From contig JAPKBW010000007.1 of NCBI GenBank assembly GCA_028823235.1, positions 1 to 64,000 of the forward strand: DNA of 64,000 bases. The letters are read 5' to 3'. The stretch is from Longimicrobiales bacterium (GTDB lineage: Bacteria; Gemmatimonadota; Gemmatimonadetes; Longimicrobiales; Gaopeijiaceae). A model generated the notes under the pieces. It was not told where the DNA came from and ran no database searches. It was given only the letters and a program-made list of their open reading frames with translations. Every line of letters starts with the position of its first letter. Positions within the stretch are counted from its first letter, which is position 1. The translations under genes were made by a program, and so were the position numbers. Positions 50,882-60,196 of this stretch are shown here, piece by piece.

Positions 50882-51430
50882 ATGTTCAACAACACTCCTG
50901 CGCTTTGGATCGGCGTGATCCTCTTGTCCGTGGTGGCGCTCGCGATGAAGATCACGGCCCTGGTCGTCGTTGCCCGGACGGGTGCCGGTTTTGTTAAGGG
51001 TGATGCTTCCGCGGTGGCGGGCACGTGGATCCTCGAAGAGCTCCGGGGTTCGGGTCCTGAGCAGGCGACCTCCGGCGAGAGGACCGAGGTCGCGGCGACC
51101 CTGCTAGCGCTCGCCGCCTCCGATGTGCAGACCCTTCGACTGATACTCTCTCCATCGACGGTCACACTCTTTCTGGACGACGGCCCCGCTCTGGGTTTCA
51201 GCGAATCTCCTGGCGCCACTCAACGAAGTCATAACGGAACCAGGGTCAGGGCTATGGGATTTGTCGAAGATGAACGGGTGCGCCTGGTGACAGAGGTCAC
51301 AGGTGGGTCGTCACTCGAAGAGCAGTATGATCTACAGGTCGCGACCGGAAGGCTCGAACGCTGTACACGAGTCGAGGTACCCGGCGAGCGGCTGACTGTC
51401 GAATCCGCACGGGTTTTTCGGCGGGCCTGA
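50882..51430 (+). CDS. membrane-anchored protein of unknown function
   Basis: A 182-aa protein with one N-terminal membrane helix (LWIGVILLSVVALAMKI) and an exposed mixed domain: GTWILEELRGSGPEQ, TLRLILSPSTVTLFLDDG, RAMGFVEDERVRLVTEV and YDLQVATGRLERCTR. The C-terminal part looks like a beta-rich lipocalin-like or similar barrel, but this is only an impression. No catalytic motif. The start ATG lies 2 bp after the stop of the SBP56-like gene; longer frames would overlap that gene. The next gene begins 4 bp after its stop. Confidence 0.7.
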   Translation: MFNNTPALWIGVILLSVVALAMKITALVVVARTGAGFVKGDASAVAGTWILEELRGSGPEQATSGERTEVAATLLALAASDVQTLRLILSPSTVTLFLDDGPALGFSESPGATQRSHNGTRVRAMGFVEDERVRLVTEVTGGSSLEEQYDLQVATGRLERCTRVEVPGERLTVESARVFRRA

Positions 51431-51434
51431 GCAC

Positions 51435-51938
51435 ATGAACAAACCACCTTGGGGCACCATGAGAACAAAACTGGTTACGGTCCTTTTTCTGACCCTCTGC
51501 GCACACGCTTCCCTCGGAGCACAGGAGACTCGACCCGATGACGTCTCATCAATCGACGGAATCATCCGAGCCTACTACGAGATCGTTTCTGGGCCGGAGG
51601 GCGAGGCCCCCGATGCAGCGCGCGATCGGAGTATCCACCATCCCGACGCGTGGGTCGCGCTCGCAGCCATGAACGCGGAGGGACAGCCTGTGGTGAATGT
51701 GATCACCCTGGACGAGTACCACGGAGAGGGACGCCCACGATCCGAGGGGTTTTGGGAATGGGAAACCGATCGAGTGGTTAGCCGCTCTGGAAACATGGTG
51801 CACGTCTGGAGTAGTTACGCCTCTGCACGAACCAAAGGCGGCGAGCCCTACACGGGCGGGGTTAACAGCATCACTCTGTTTCACGACGGCACGCGCTGGT
51901 GGGTCATGGGTTGGATGTTCGACTCGGCGGTCGGCTGA
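51435..51938 (+). CDS. exported SnoaL-like (NTF2-fold) protein
   Basis: A 167-aa exported protein with a signal peptide ending near SLGAQ (residue 29), then an NTF2/SnoaL-like domain: SSIDGIIRAYYEIVSGPEGE, DRSIHHPDAWVALAAMN, VVSRSGNMVHVWSSYASAR, and SITLFHDGTRWWVMGWMFD. This layout is common in DUF4440-like proteins of environmental bacteria, with no defined substrate. Start is the ATG at 51435 or one at 51459. Last of a three-gene run with the propeller and membrane protein. Confidence 0.8.
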   Translation: MNKPPWGTMRTKLVTVLFLTLCAHASLGAQETRPDDVSSIDGIIRAYYEIVSGPEGEAPDAARDRSIHHPDAWVALAAMNAEGQPVVNVITLDEYHGEGRPRSEGFWEWETDRVVSRSGNMVHVWSSYASARTKGGEPYTGGVNSITLFHDGTRWWVMGWMFDSAVG

Positions 51939-52068
51939 ACGGACTGGGTTGAGCGCGGCAGGCCCCATTCGTAAAGATGCCTTACCGCCCCTAACGTCAG
52001 GCATCATCGCCTTTCGAACAAAGAGCGGGGCGCGACTGAAACAGGGTCATGTGCTCTGAACTCGGCTG

Positions 52069-52758
52069 TCAGGGACTCTGGCGACCCAGCGATTCCAGTG
52101 CATCCGCCCATTCGGCCAAATCTTGTCGACCTTTTGGCGAAAGGTCGTAGTGGCCTGTCCGCACGCGCTCGAACCATCCGTAGTGATTGTCCCTCAGAAT
52201 GGGGCCGGCACGCTCGACGTCCGCTCGCTCCCGGATCACGCTCAGTTTCAATCCGTCCTCTGCAGCCAGCTCCCGAGCGCACCTCAGGGCATCTTGGCGA
52301 TAGGCGGTCAGCCGCTTGCGAGACGGTGATCCTCCGGCCTCTGGGTCGCCGACTCGTTCTGCGAACTCCTTGAGCAGTCGATCTCGGCGACCTGCATTAG
52401 CCCTTGGTTGGTAGGGTGCCGGGTCGAGGACGGGAACGACCTGGCCCCTACTCGAGACGGTCAACAGGCCCAAGCCGAGGCGCCGGAGGAGGCTGGTCAC
52501 CTGTTTCCTCTTGGTGCGCCACGTTGCGCTCTGTCCCTTCCCAATTCGGAAGGCGACGTAGACTTCATCCGAAGCCTGAAGCCGATCGGCGGCCTGAAGG
52601 AGCAAGACAAGATTAAGCCTCTCCTTCAATTCGACGACGACGGGCCCTTCATTACCCCGTACCGCGACGATGTCGCACGCACCGATCTCGCCCTTCACCT
52701 CATAGCCCTGGGCCTCGAGGAACCGCTTGATTGGCTCGTAGAGGTCGACCTCAGCCAC
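52069..52758 (-). CDS. DUF2161-family PD-(D/E)XK nuclease-like protein
   Basis: A 229-aa protein of the DUF2161 family, a member of the restriction-endonuclease-like fold. The core is LYEPIKRFLEAQGYEVKGEI (Glu early), ACDIVAVRG (Asp), VVVELKERLN (Glu-x-Lys), then LLLQAADRL. The three acidic residues and Lys fit the metal-dependent catalytic set. The C-terminal part contains a likely winged-helix (GWFERVRTGHYDLSPKGRQDLAEW). Biological role unknown; such proteins may act in DNA repair or defence. A 35-codon ORF ends 12 bp upstream on the same strand. Confidence 0.85.
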   Translation of the reverse strand: MAEVDLYEPIKRFLEAQGYEVKGEIGACDIVAVRGNEGPVVVELKERLNLVLLLQAADRLQASDEVYVAFRIGKGQSATWRTKRKQVTSLLRRLGLGLLTVSSRGQVVPVLDPAPYQPRANAGRRDRLLKEFAERVGDPEAGGSPSRKRLTAYRQDALRCARELAAEDGLKLSVIRERADVERAGPILRDNHYGWFERVRTGHYDLSPKGRQDLAEWADALESLGRQSP

Positions 52759-52770
52759 GGTGTTTCCGGA

Positions 52771-52878
52771 TCAGCTCTCGTCCTCCCGAAGCGTTTTGAC
52801 CCTCTGGACACCCACTACCTCGTTGAGGGATCTGGGCGACTTGAAATGCGCGTGCAGAGCGATCGCTGTCTGCGACAT
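52771..52878 (-). CDS. possible 35-aa protein upstream of the DUF2161 gene
   Basis: An ATG at 52878 with GAGGAG about 8 nt upstream opens a 35-codon frame (MSQTAIALHAHFKSPRSLNE...). It stops 12 bp before the DUF2161 gene on the same strand. The good ribosome site and spacing favour a real leader peptide or small protein; length and lack of known motifs argue for caution. Confidence 0.4.
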   Translation of the reverse strand: MSQTAIALHAHFKSPRSLNEVVGVQRVKTLREDES

Positions 52879-53425
52879 CGGGGGGTTCTCCTCGTGCTGC
52901 ATCAGATTGAACCGCGTCGAGGGCACGATCGTCGGACAGGTCTGTGGTCGCAAGCATGTTGATTCGCTTGTGATGGTGTGGCTCAAACGGCACAAGCGCC
53001 CGATCCAGTCGATCCTTCTTCGAGATGCCCAGCCTGAAGGCCTATGAAGACGACCAGCCGAAATCTGACGACACTTCGGAAGCTGGTCGCGAAGACAGCG
53101 GGATGAGAGTCGGAAGCCGGGATGTCTCCTCCCACGGGCTGCGTCGCCGCTCTGGGTCTCGCCCTCCCGTCGTATCCTGACCTTCAAAGCCGAGATCTGC
53201 AGGGATGACGGCGACCCGCCTGCTGGGTCGACATCGGTGGCGTCGAGGGTTACAGGTACGCCGATATCATCGAGGCCAACTTTGGTGGCTGGAACGGGGT
53301 CCGCCTCAGTCGCCTGAGGCGGGGGCAGGTCTGGGGCGGTCAAGTCCCTTGTCGGGCTGCTTCCTGTCTGCATCTTTCCGCGTCGAATATGCCCGGTCCA
53401 CGGGCCGGACTGGGTGGAGAGCGAT
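52879..53425. other. intergenic stretch upstream of the DUF5916 gene
   Basis: About 550 bp between divergent genes. The long frames on both strands have low-complexity, Arg/Ser-rich translations typical of non-coding GC-rich DNA. No repeat, RNA gene or clear promoter was identified, though promoters for both flanks must lie here. Confidence 0.4.
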
Positions 53426-55687
53426 ATGGTCGGTGCTGGAGCGCGGAGACGTGGGCAGAGCTTTGCGCTCTCCGTTCTTTTGCTCGGACTCCCGATCGCA
53501 GCTTCGGCCCAGGCCACGCGAGCTGCCCCGAGCGACCAGATCCCAGCTTATCGTATCGCGGAGGGTGCCTCCGAGCCGGTGAATATCGATGGCCGTCTAT
53601 CGGAGGCCTTCTGGTCACTCGCGGTGCCGATCGAGGGTTTTCGCCAGAAGGACCCCGAAGAGGGTGAGGCCGCCACAGAGCGCACCGAGGTCAGGATCGC
53701 CTATGACGCGGACGCCCTCTACATCGGTGTGATGGCGTTTGACCGGAGTCCGGACGACGTCGTCGCCCGGGTCATGCAACGGGACAAGATATTCGAGGTC
53801 GATGGCTTCGGGCAGAATGGCCTGGAAGCGGCGGGCGACGATGCTGTCGCGATCCTTCTTGATCCATTCCATGACCACCGGAGCGGCGTGATTTTCGCCA
53901 CGAATCCAAATGGGGCGGAGTTCGAAGCGCTAGTTACCGACGAAGGCAGCAACATCAACATCGACTGGCGAGGCGTGTGGGAAGTCTCGTCGACCCGGAC
54001 TGCAGACGGGTGGAGTTCAGAGTTTGCGATCCCCTGGAGAACACTCCGCTATCCCGACGCAACAGTCGGGGAACCGTGGGGCATCAACGTCATGCGCGTG
54101 ATCCGGCGCCGGAACGAGATGACGCTCTGGCAGGCGTGGGAACGAGAGGGCGGAGGGCTGACTCGCGTGAGCCGAGCTGGACACCTGACCGGACTTGCCG
54201 ACCTGCCTCGACCGGGATTGAACGTCGAGGCCAAACCATACGGCCTGGCTGGTCGGACGCAGGAAGCTGACCATGCGGGTGTCATCGTTTCGTCCAGTGA
54301 GTTCTCCGCCGGCCTCGATCTGAAGTCAGAGCTTCGGCCAGGGCTCCTGCTCGATCTCACGGTGAATACCGACTTTGCTCAGGTCGAGGTCGACGACGCG
54401 CAGGTCAACCTGACACGCTTCAACCTCTTCTTCCCGGAGAAGCGCGACTTCTTCCTGGAGAACTCAGGAATTTTTGACTTCGGTATCCCGGGGAATCCGC
54501 TCGAGCCACCGGCCTACCAGATGTTCTTCAGTCGCCAGATCGGCATCTCGGAGGATGGCGAAGTACCACTTCTCGGAGGAGCGAGGCTCACAGGTCGAGT
54601 GGGTGGGCAGACGATCGGCTTCATGACTGCGGCGACGGACAAACTTCCCGCGATGGGTGATGCCCAAGCGATCGATCGGGAGGTCTTCTCGGTTGCACGG
54701 GTGAAGCGTGATGTCGGGGAGAGCAACTACATCGGGGGCATGGTGGTCGATCGTCGTGGGAACTCGGAGACCAGCACGAGTGCGGGCGTCGACGGACAAT
54801 TCATGGTCGGGGAGGCGTGGATCTGGGACGGGTTTGTGTCACGGAGCTTTACCGAAGGACCGGGCGGCGACGACATCAGCTACCGCGTTGGGTACAACTA
54901 CAACGGTGACAAGTGGGGGTCTTTCTTCAACCACTATGGCATCGGGGCTGAATCGGAGGCTGCCGCTGGCTTCATCACCCGGACGGACTACAGGAATACC
55001 GAGCTGTGGGGTGGCTACACGTTCCGACCGTCACTTTTGGGTCTTCGGGAGATCCAGATCTACTCCGGCGGAAAGTATGCCAGCTCGATGACTGACAATC
55101 GACTCCAGGACTGGCAGACAGGCTTCTGGATCGCCCCTGTCTGGGAATCTTCGGACAACGTCAGTGTGTTCGTGAACGCGGCCGAAACGGTCGTCGACGA
55201 GTCGTTCAAGCTGTCCGATGATGTCGAGGTTCCCGTGGGGCGCTATCGGAACGATCACATCGGGTGGTTCGGTGGATCCAGCCGCGCCCGCGCGTTGAGC
55301 GCGAGCGTGAACGGCATGTTGTCGAACTTCTACGGAGGCACGCTCACGAGTGCCGGCGTCAGAGTGACTGCCTCCATTTCGCCGCAGCTCTCAGTCGAAC
55401 CAGGCTTCCAACACAATGTCGTGGACGTCCCGGCGGGTGACTTCTCCGCCGACATCACGTCGCTCCGCGTCTCGTACTCGTTCTCGACGAAGATGTCCGC
55501 GAATGCACTGCTTCAATACAACAGTCTGGCTCGGGATTTCTCGACGAACATTCGCTTCAACTTTATCCATCACCCGGGCAGCGATCTCTTCATTGTCTTC
55601 ACTGAGAACCGAGGCGACGACAACGGCCTGTGGAATCTCTCGGATCGCGGACTAGTAATGAAAGTGACATATCTGTTGAGGCTGTAG
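53426..55687 (+). CDS. DUF5916 outer-membrane protein with CBM9-like domain
   Basis: A 753-aa exported protein. A signal peptide ends near ASAQ (residue 28). Residues ~40-230 form a carbohydrate-binding family 9-like sandwich (VNIDGRLSEAFWSLA, RIAYDADALYIGVMAFDR, FATNPNGAEFEALVTDE, FAIPWRTLRYP). The rest is the DUF5916 region with FNLFFPEKRDFFLENSGIF and repeated amphipathic beta strands, ending in VTYLLRL as in beta-barrels. Probably an outer-membrane protein for polymer binding or uptake; function unproven. The ATG at 53426 has GGAGAG just upstream and is preferred to the GTG at 53414. Confidence 0.88.
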   Translation: MVGAGARRRGQSFALSVLLLGLPIAASAQATRAAPSDQIPAYRIAEGASEPVNIDGRLSEAFWSLAVPIEGFRQKDPEEGEAATERTEVRIAYDADALYIGVMAFDRSPDDVVARVMQRDKIFEVDGFGQNGLEAAGDDAVAILLDPFHDHRSGVIFATNPNGAEFEALVTDEGSNINIDWRGVWEVSSTRTADGWSSEFAIPWRTLRYPDATVGEPWGINVMRVIRRRNEMTLWQAWEREGGGLTRVSRAGHLTGLADLPRPGLNVEAKPYGLAGRTQEADHAGVIVSSSEFSAGLDLKSELRPGLLLDLTVNTDFAQVEVDDAQVNLTRFNLFFPEKRDFFLENSGIFDFGIPGNPLEPPAYQMFFSRQIGISEDGEVPLLGGARLTGRVGGQTIGFMTAATDKLPAMGDAQAIDREVFSVARVKRDVGESNYIGGMVVDRRGNSETSTSAGVDGQFMVGEAWIWDGFVSRSFTEGPGGDDISYRVGYNYNGDKWGSFFNHYGIGAESEAAAGFITRTDYRNTELWGGYTFRPSLLGLREIQIYSGGKYASSMTDNRLQDWQTGFWIAPVWESSDNVSVFVNAAETVVDESFKLSDDVEVPVGRYRNDHIGWFGGSSRARALSASVNGMLSNFYGGTLTSAGVRVTASISPQLSVEPGFQHNVVDVPAGDFSADITSLRVSYSFSTKMSANALLQYNSLARDFSTNIRFNFIHHPGSDLFIVFTENRGDDNGLWNLSDRGLVMKVTYLLRL

Positions 55688-55754
55688 CTGGACCTGGACG
55701 GATCGTCCGAGTGTTGGCGCAGCGGGTCGCGATCGCCCTCATCAAGGATGATGA

Positions 55755-55771
55755 GCCTCATCGACTGAGGC
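55755..55771 (+). terminator. possible terminator hairpin after the DUF5916 gene
   Basis: GCCTCA-TCGAC-TGAGGC forms a 6-bp stem with a 5-base loop 67 bp after the stop codon, followed by GCATTTC. Short stem and weak T tract make this tentative. Confidence 0.35.
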
Positions 55772-55920
55772 GCATTTCGGATGATCTCGTCATCCTGGTG
55801 ATCTGGAAGAAATAGCGGGCGAGATTCGCGAACCGACCCTATGCGTCCCACTTTCTGGTCCTGAATCTGGACCGCCCGTGGGATCGGCGTGGGTTCGCTA
55901 CTGCTGGCCTTGGAGGCCTC

Positions 55921-56475
55921 ATGAAACGCTTCGCTCTCCTGACACTTGCTGCTGCACTGATGCTTCCCGCACCCGCGGTCTCGCAGGACACGTCTGCTGC
56001 CGTGGAGAAAGCCCTCTCCGCGTTACCCGCACGGGCCCGCGAAGAGGCGACGGTCATCCGCTGGAACGCGGACAACACGTACGAGACGCTCAAGGAAGGG
56101 ACCAACCCGATGGTTTGCTACGATCGCTCGGGTGAGGGTCGACGCGCACCGTTCGACGTACAGTGCACGAGCCTGATGAATCTAGACCGGGTCAAGCAGA
56201 ACCGTGAGTTTCGCGCCACGGCTGCGGACCGGGCTGCTGAATCCGCCATGGTGGCGGCTGCCGATGCCAACGGCACGCGTAAAGAGGTCGAATATGGATC
56301 CATCTGGATTGCGATGCGCGGTGATGATCAGGCCAGTGCCCGGACGCACACCACGATCGCGGTCCCCGGCGCCACCACGGCTTCGACAGGATTCCCGGAG
56401 AATGGTCGCGGCGGTGGTGCATACATCATGGGCGCGGGCACGGCAGCCGCTCACCTCATGACGCCGGGTAACTGA
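55921..56475 (+). CDS. exported protein of unknown function
   Basis: A 184-aa exported protein with a clear signal peptide (MKRFALLTLAAALMLPAPAV, cleavage near VSQ). The mature part contains EATVIRWNADNTYETLKEGT, MVCYDRSGEGRRAPFDVQCT (two cysteines probably paired), LMNLDRVKQNREFRA, and a C-terminal SIWIAMRGDDQASARTHTTI and GGAYIMGAGT. I recall similar proteins in Gemmatimonadota-like genomes without a known role. No catalytic motif is evident. Single gene flanked by 230 and 210 bp of non-coding DNA. Confidence 0.8.
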   Translation: MKRFALLTLAAALMLPAPAVSQDTSAAVEKALSALPARAREEATVIRWNADNTYETLKEGTNPMVCYDRSGEGRRAPFDVQCTSLMNLDRVKQNREFRATAADRAAESAMVAAADANGTRKEVEYGSIWIAMRGDDQASARTHTTIAVPGATTASTGFPENGRGGGAYIMGAGTAAAHLMTPGN

Positions 56476-56687
56476 TCCCGACGTGACCTCAGGCCGCTTT
56501 TACCCTGACGGCACGATTCGTCTCGGCCATGCTCCTCCTCGATTCCGGCCCCCGCAACGTCCCCGGTTTCATCTTGGAAGGTGATGCGCGGACCTGATCA
56601 TATTCCCCCCAGACTTGCCCGCGGCGGAGTGCCGAATCAGACTCCTCGGCCATCTACTCATTTTGCAGCGTCGTGGGAGCCAGGGCC

Positions 56688-58040
56688 ATGAAGTCGTTCT
56701 TGAGCATCGTTGGGACAGCGTTCGGTCTGGGTCTGCTCACGGGGTGTGCTGCCGGCCCGGGTGAAGACTCTGCCGACGGCCAGGGCATCGAGCTCATCGG
56801 CTGGTCGGCGCAGATGGCCGTTCGAGATGACTGGCTCACAAAGCGTCATGAGATGCTGCTCCCGATGATGCGCCGCCATGGCATCGACATGTGGATCGTG
56901 GTGAATGAGGAATTCCATGACGATCCGCTCACCGAGTATGTCGCTCCGGCCCGGCCCTATACCGGTCGTAGGGATGTGTTCGTGTTTGTCGACGCGGGAG
57001 ACGATGGGCTACGTAAGATTGCGGCGACGGGATACTGGGAAGAGACGGTCGCGCGGTTCTTCGAGTCCCCGATCGATCCGCGACCGGCGGCGGAGGTGCT
57101 TCGCGAACTGTACGACATGTACGAGCCCGATGTGATCGGTCTCGGGATCGGGGGGAGTCGAGGAATGACTCGAAGTCTCACTTGGGACAGCTACGACTTC
57201 CTGGCAGAGGCGATGGGGGCGGACGCCGAGCGTCGATTCTCGAGTGCGGAGGCGCTGATTGATGAGTTTCTCGCGACGAGGATTCCCGAGGAGTGGGCGC
57301 ACTACGAGCGACTCGTCGCACTGACCGAGTATGTGACCAAGCGAGCTCTTTCGAATGAGGCGATCACGCCAGGGGTGACGACCGTCGGCGACGTGCGCCG
57401 TTTCATGTACGATGAACTGTGGGGGCATGGGGTCGGCACCTGGTTTCAGCCTGATCTCCGAGTCCAGCGCCAGGGCATGGCGGAGGTCGGGTCCAGAGGG
57501 TTTCTCGCGGTTGCTCTCGAAGACATCGTGATCGAACCGGGAGACCTCGTGCATGTCGATTTCGGCATATCGTACATGGGCCTCGATAGTGACTGGCAGA
57601 AAATGGCCTACGTGCTTCGACCAGGTGAGTCCGGTGCACCCGACGGATTGAAGGCGGCTCTGGCCAACACCAACGCGCTGCAGGACGCACTCATGCTGCG
57701 CGCCTCCCGCCCAGGACGTACCGCCGGGGAAGCGTATCGTGAGACGATGGCTGAGATGGATGAGCAGGGGATCACGGCGCAGATCTACTCCCATCCCCTC
57801 GGCAACCACGGGCACGGCGTAGGGCCCAGTATCGACTTCAGGAGTGCGGACCAGGCAGACGCCACCGGCCGCACCCTGGTCGAAGGGGCTTACATATCGA
57901 TCGAGCTCAACACGAAGACAGCCGTACCTGAATGGGGCGGTCAGGACGTCTATGTGATGCAGGAGGACCCGGCCTATCTGACCAACGAGGGGTGGCGCTT
58001 CTTCCGACCCAGGCAGGAGATGTTCTACCTGGTTCGCTAG
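56688..58040 (+). CDS. lipoprotein M24-family metallopeptidase (Xaa-Pro peptidase-like)
   Basis: A 450-aa lipoprotein (lipobox LTGC near residue 19) of the M24 pita-bread family. The N-terminal creatinase-like domain ([20 protein letters not shown], residues ~50-70) is followed by the catalytic domain. Metal ligands: [15 protein letters not shown] (two Asp), NHGHGVG (His), ISIELNTK (Glu) and VYVMQEDP (Glu). All five are present. It should cleave Xaa-Pro bonds or related substrates in the periplasm or at the surface. The ATG at 56688 has GGGAG 8 nt upstream; a GTG at 56673 is less likely. Confidence 0.92.
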   Translation: MKSFLSIVGTAFGLGLLTGCAAGPGEDSADGQGIELIGWSAQMAVRDDWLTKRHEMLLPMMRRHGIDMWIVVNEEFHDDPLTEYVAPARPYTGRRDVFVFVDAGDDGLRKIAATGYWEETVARFFESPIDPRPAAEVLRELYDMYEPDVIGLGIGGSRGMTRSLTWDSYDFLAEAMGADAERRFSSAEALIDEFLATRIPEEWAHYERLVALTEYVTKRALSNEAITPGVTTVGDVRRFMYDELWGHGVGTWFQPDLRVQRQGMAEVGSRGFLAVALEDIVIEPGDLVHVDFGISYMGLDSDWQKMAYVLRPGESGAPDGLKAALANTNALQDALMLRASRPGRTAGEAYRETMAEMDEQGITAQIYSHPLGNHGHGVGPSIDFRSADQADATGRTLVEGAYISIELNTKTAVPEWGGQDVYVMQEDPAYLTNEGWRFFRPRQEMFYLVR

Positions 58041-58206
58041 GTGGTGCAGAGAGTGAACTAGTGTTCTGGCTTCAGCCTCTTCGAGGGTCTCCTTGAGACC
58101 CTGCAACCGCGTGAGAACCAAGTCGTTCTATAATGTTTTTCATCTGTGTCGTACAACATTTTTCCTGCACAATCGCAAGAAGCTTCCCGCCAATCAGGGC
58201 CGAGAC

Positions 58207-58725
58207 ATGAAGAAAACTTTTGTCGTTGTTGCGTGTGCCATGGCGCTATGGATCCCGATGGCCGCCTCGAGTCAGACGGTTACGTCCACGCTCGAGGGGC
58301 TTTTCGAAGTAACGAAGGGCAATATCATAGCCAGCGCTCAAATGCTGGATGAAGACATGTACGCGTTCCGCCCGGTGGATGAAGTCCGCTCGATGGGCGA
58401 GATCTTCGCGCACATTGCTGGTGCCCAGTACTCGTTTTGCTCAGCGGCGTCCGGCGAGTCGAGTCCGAACTCGGAGAACTTCGAGGAGACTCGCACTACC
58501 AAGGCACAGATTCTTGATGCGCTCGAGGGCGGCTTCGCCTACTGCGATGAGGTGTTCAGCCACACCGTGGATGCGGACGGGGCCAACAGTGTTTCGTTTT
58601 TCACTGGCCCGAACACGGTGTTCGGTGTGCTCGCGTTCAACTCGGCACACAACTACGAGCACTACGGCAACCTGGTCACGTACATGCGTCTGAACGGCAT
58701 CACTCCGCCGTCGTCGATGCAGTAA
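58207..58725 (+). CDS. exported DinB-superfamily protein
   Basis: A 172-aa four-helix-bundle protein of the DinB/YfiT superfamily with a signal peptide ending near AASSQ. Candidate metal-binding histidines are in GEIFAHIAGAQY and AHNYEHYGNLVTYMR, two helices apart as in the family. Members are often metal-dependent thiol transferases; exported versions occur in environmental genomes with unknown roles. ATG at 58207 is preferred to the longer frame at 58093, which lacks coding character. A TATAAT element (58129-58134) about 75 bp upstream may be its promoter. A strong hairpin follows. Confidence 0.85.
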   Translation: MKKTFVVVACAMALWIPMAASSQTVTSTLEGLFEVTKGNIIASAQMLDEDMYAFRPVDEVRSMGEIFAHIAGAQYSFCSAASGESSPNSENFEETRTTKAQILDALEGGFAYCDEVFSHTVDADGANSVSFFTGPNTVFGVLAFNSAHNYEHYGNLVTYMRLNGITPPSSMQ

Positions 58726-58770
58726 TCGAGGTACTCGGCGCGCGAACCACGCGCCCGGCAGATAGCATTG

Positions 58771-58810
58771 CGAAAGCGCGGCCCGCCATGATCGGTGGGT
58801 CGCGCTTTCG
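58771..58810 (+). terminator. strong hairpin terminator
   Basis: CGAAAGCGCG (58771-58780) pairs perfectly with CGCGCTTTCG (58801-58810), with further pairing inside (GCCCGCC/GGTGGGT). It is followed by TCATTTC, 46 bp after the DinB-like gene. Confidence 0.75.
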
Positions 58811-59014
58811 TCATTTCAAATACGACGAGCGCCGCCTAGTCGTCGCCCTCGGCGACACCGAGACGATTGTGGCGAGCCGAGCGGGGTCGCTGGTGAAGGC
58901 AGTGATGAAGTGGCCGGACCAGAATGTGCGGTCAGTATTGGCCGATTTTTCTTCCGTGTTTATGTTTTGGCTCTCGTGATCAAGCGTTCACATTTCCCCG
59001 CCGAGCGCGCCGAA

Positions 59015-60187
59015 ATGTTCTCCGCTCCACCCGATGTTGAAGTGACGGAAGCTCCATGGCAGGAGCACGCGGTCGTGAGAGCGCTGACCGTCGTCACGTT
59101 GCTGTATCTCTTCCTGGTCGGCGTAAACGGACTTGGATCCGGCTTCCGCGCCTTGGGCGAGGGGGTACTTGAGTCGTTCTTCGCTGCGACGGAGAATCCG
59201 TTCATCGGACTCATGGTGGGTATCCTCGCGACCACGCTGGTTCAGAGTTCATCGGTGACGACCTCGATGATCGTCGGTCTCGTGGCCGCACCGCTGAATC
59301 CGATTCCGATCGCGAACGCCGTGCCAATGATCATGGGTGCGAACATCGGGACCACGGTGACCAACACGCTGGCGTCGATGGCTCACATGGGGCGGAAGGA
59401 AGAGTTCCGGCGTGCGTTCGCGGTCGCGACAGTGCACGACTTCTTCAACTATTTCGCGGTTCTCGTGCTGTTGCCGCTCGAGATCATGACGGGTGTTCTG
59501 CGAAAAACAGCGACGGCCCTCGCAGGCTTCCTGGGTGGTTTCGGTGGGGCCGACTACGACAGCCCGATCAAGCTTGCGATCAAGGCAGGAGGGGCACCCA
59601 TCGAGGGCGCCCTCGCGATGTTGCTGCCTTCCGAGCGCTTGGTCGCTGTCGGGTACATTGTGGTCAGCGCGTTGATGATCTTCCTGACGCTCGTGAGCAT
59701 CGTAAAGGTCATGCGCTCGAGTATGCAGACGAAGATGGAGGCGCTCGTTTCTCGGGCCCTCGCCAAGAGCGCAGTGATCGCGATCATCGTCGGTGCCATC
59801 GCCACGGTCATGGTTCAGTCGAGCTCGATCACGACCTCGCTTATGGTGCCCCTCGCCGGCGCCGGGGTGCTTACCCTACGCCAGGCGTTTCCGGTAACCC
59901 TGGGTGCGAACCTCGGCACCACGGTCACCGCGCTTCTGGCAGCAATGGCCGTTACCGATACGAACGCACAGGCCGGCCTGACGATCGCCCTCGTGCACCT
60001 GCTCTTCAATCTTGCGGGCACGGCGTTGATCTATCCGTTTGAGCCCATTCGCAATATCCCGCTGCGAGCCGCGTCCGGCCTCGCCGATATCGCAGCCGAA
60101 TCGAAGAGATGGGCCGTCATCTACGTGGTTGGTCTTTTCTACGGTATTCCCGTGTTGTTTGCGGTCCTCAACGAGTTGCTCACATAG
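59015..60187 (+). CDS. Na+/phosphate cotransporter (SLC34/NptA-like)
   Basis: A 390-aa inner-membrane Na/Pi symporter. Two inverted-repeat signature motifs are present: VQSSSVTTSMIVG (first half) and VQSSSITTSLMVP (second half), each next to GANIGTTVTN or GANLGTTVTA. About eight to ten membrane helices. The start is uncertain: ATG 59015 (used here), GTG 58976 and GTG 58910 are in frame and none has a good Shine-Dalgarno sequence. The first helix begins at about residue 18 with the chosen start. It is followed 9 bp later by a PhoU-domain gene, a common pairing that supports phosphate transport. Confidence 0.92.
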   Translation: MFSAPPDVEVTEAPWQEHAVVRALTVVTLLYLFLVGVNGLGSGFRALGEGVLESFFAATENPFIGLMVGILATTLVQSSSVTTSMIVGLVAAPLNPIPIANAVPMIMGANIGTTVTNTLASMAHMGRKEEFRRAFAVATVHDFFNYFAVLVLLPLEIMTGVLRKTATALAGFLGGFGGADYDSPIKLAIKAGGAPIEGALAMLLPSERLVAVGYIVVSALMIFLTLVSIVKVMRSSMQTKMEALVSRALAKSAVIAIIVGAIATVMVQSSSITTSLMVPLAGAGVLTLRQAFPVTLGANLGTTVTALLAAMAVTDTNAQAGLTIALVHLLFNLAGTALIYPFEPIRNIPLRAASGLADIAAESKRWAVIYVVGLFYGIPVLFAVLNELLT

Positions 60188-60196
60188 GAGTCAGGG

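Noticed and set aside
51976-52005. CTAACGTC within a hairpin (GATGCCT/AGGCATC) as an inverted attC-like copy
   Set aside because: Only the eight bases match; neither arm's inner sequence is present, so it is treated as chance.
58093-58206. N-terminal extension of the DinB-like gene from 58093
   Set aside because: It is AT-rich, overlaps a TATAAT promoter-like element and hides a clear signal peptide beginning at 58207.
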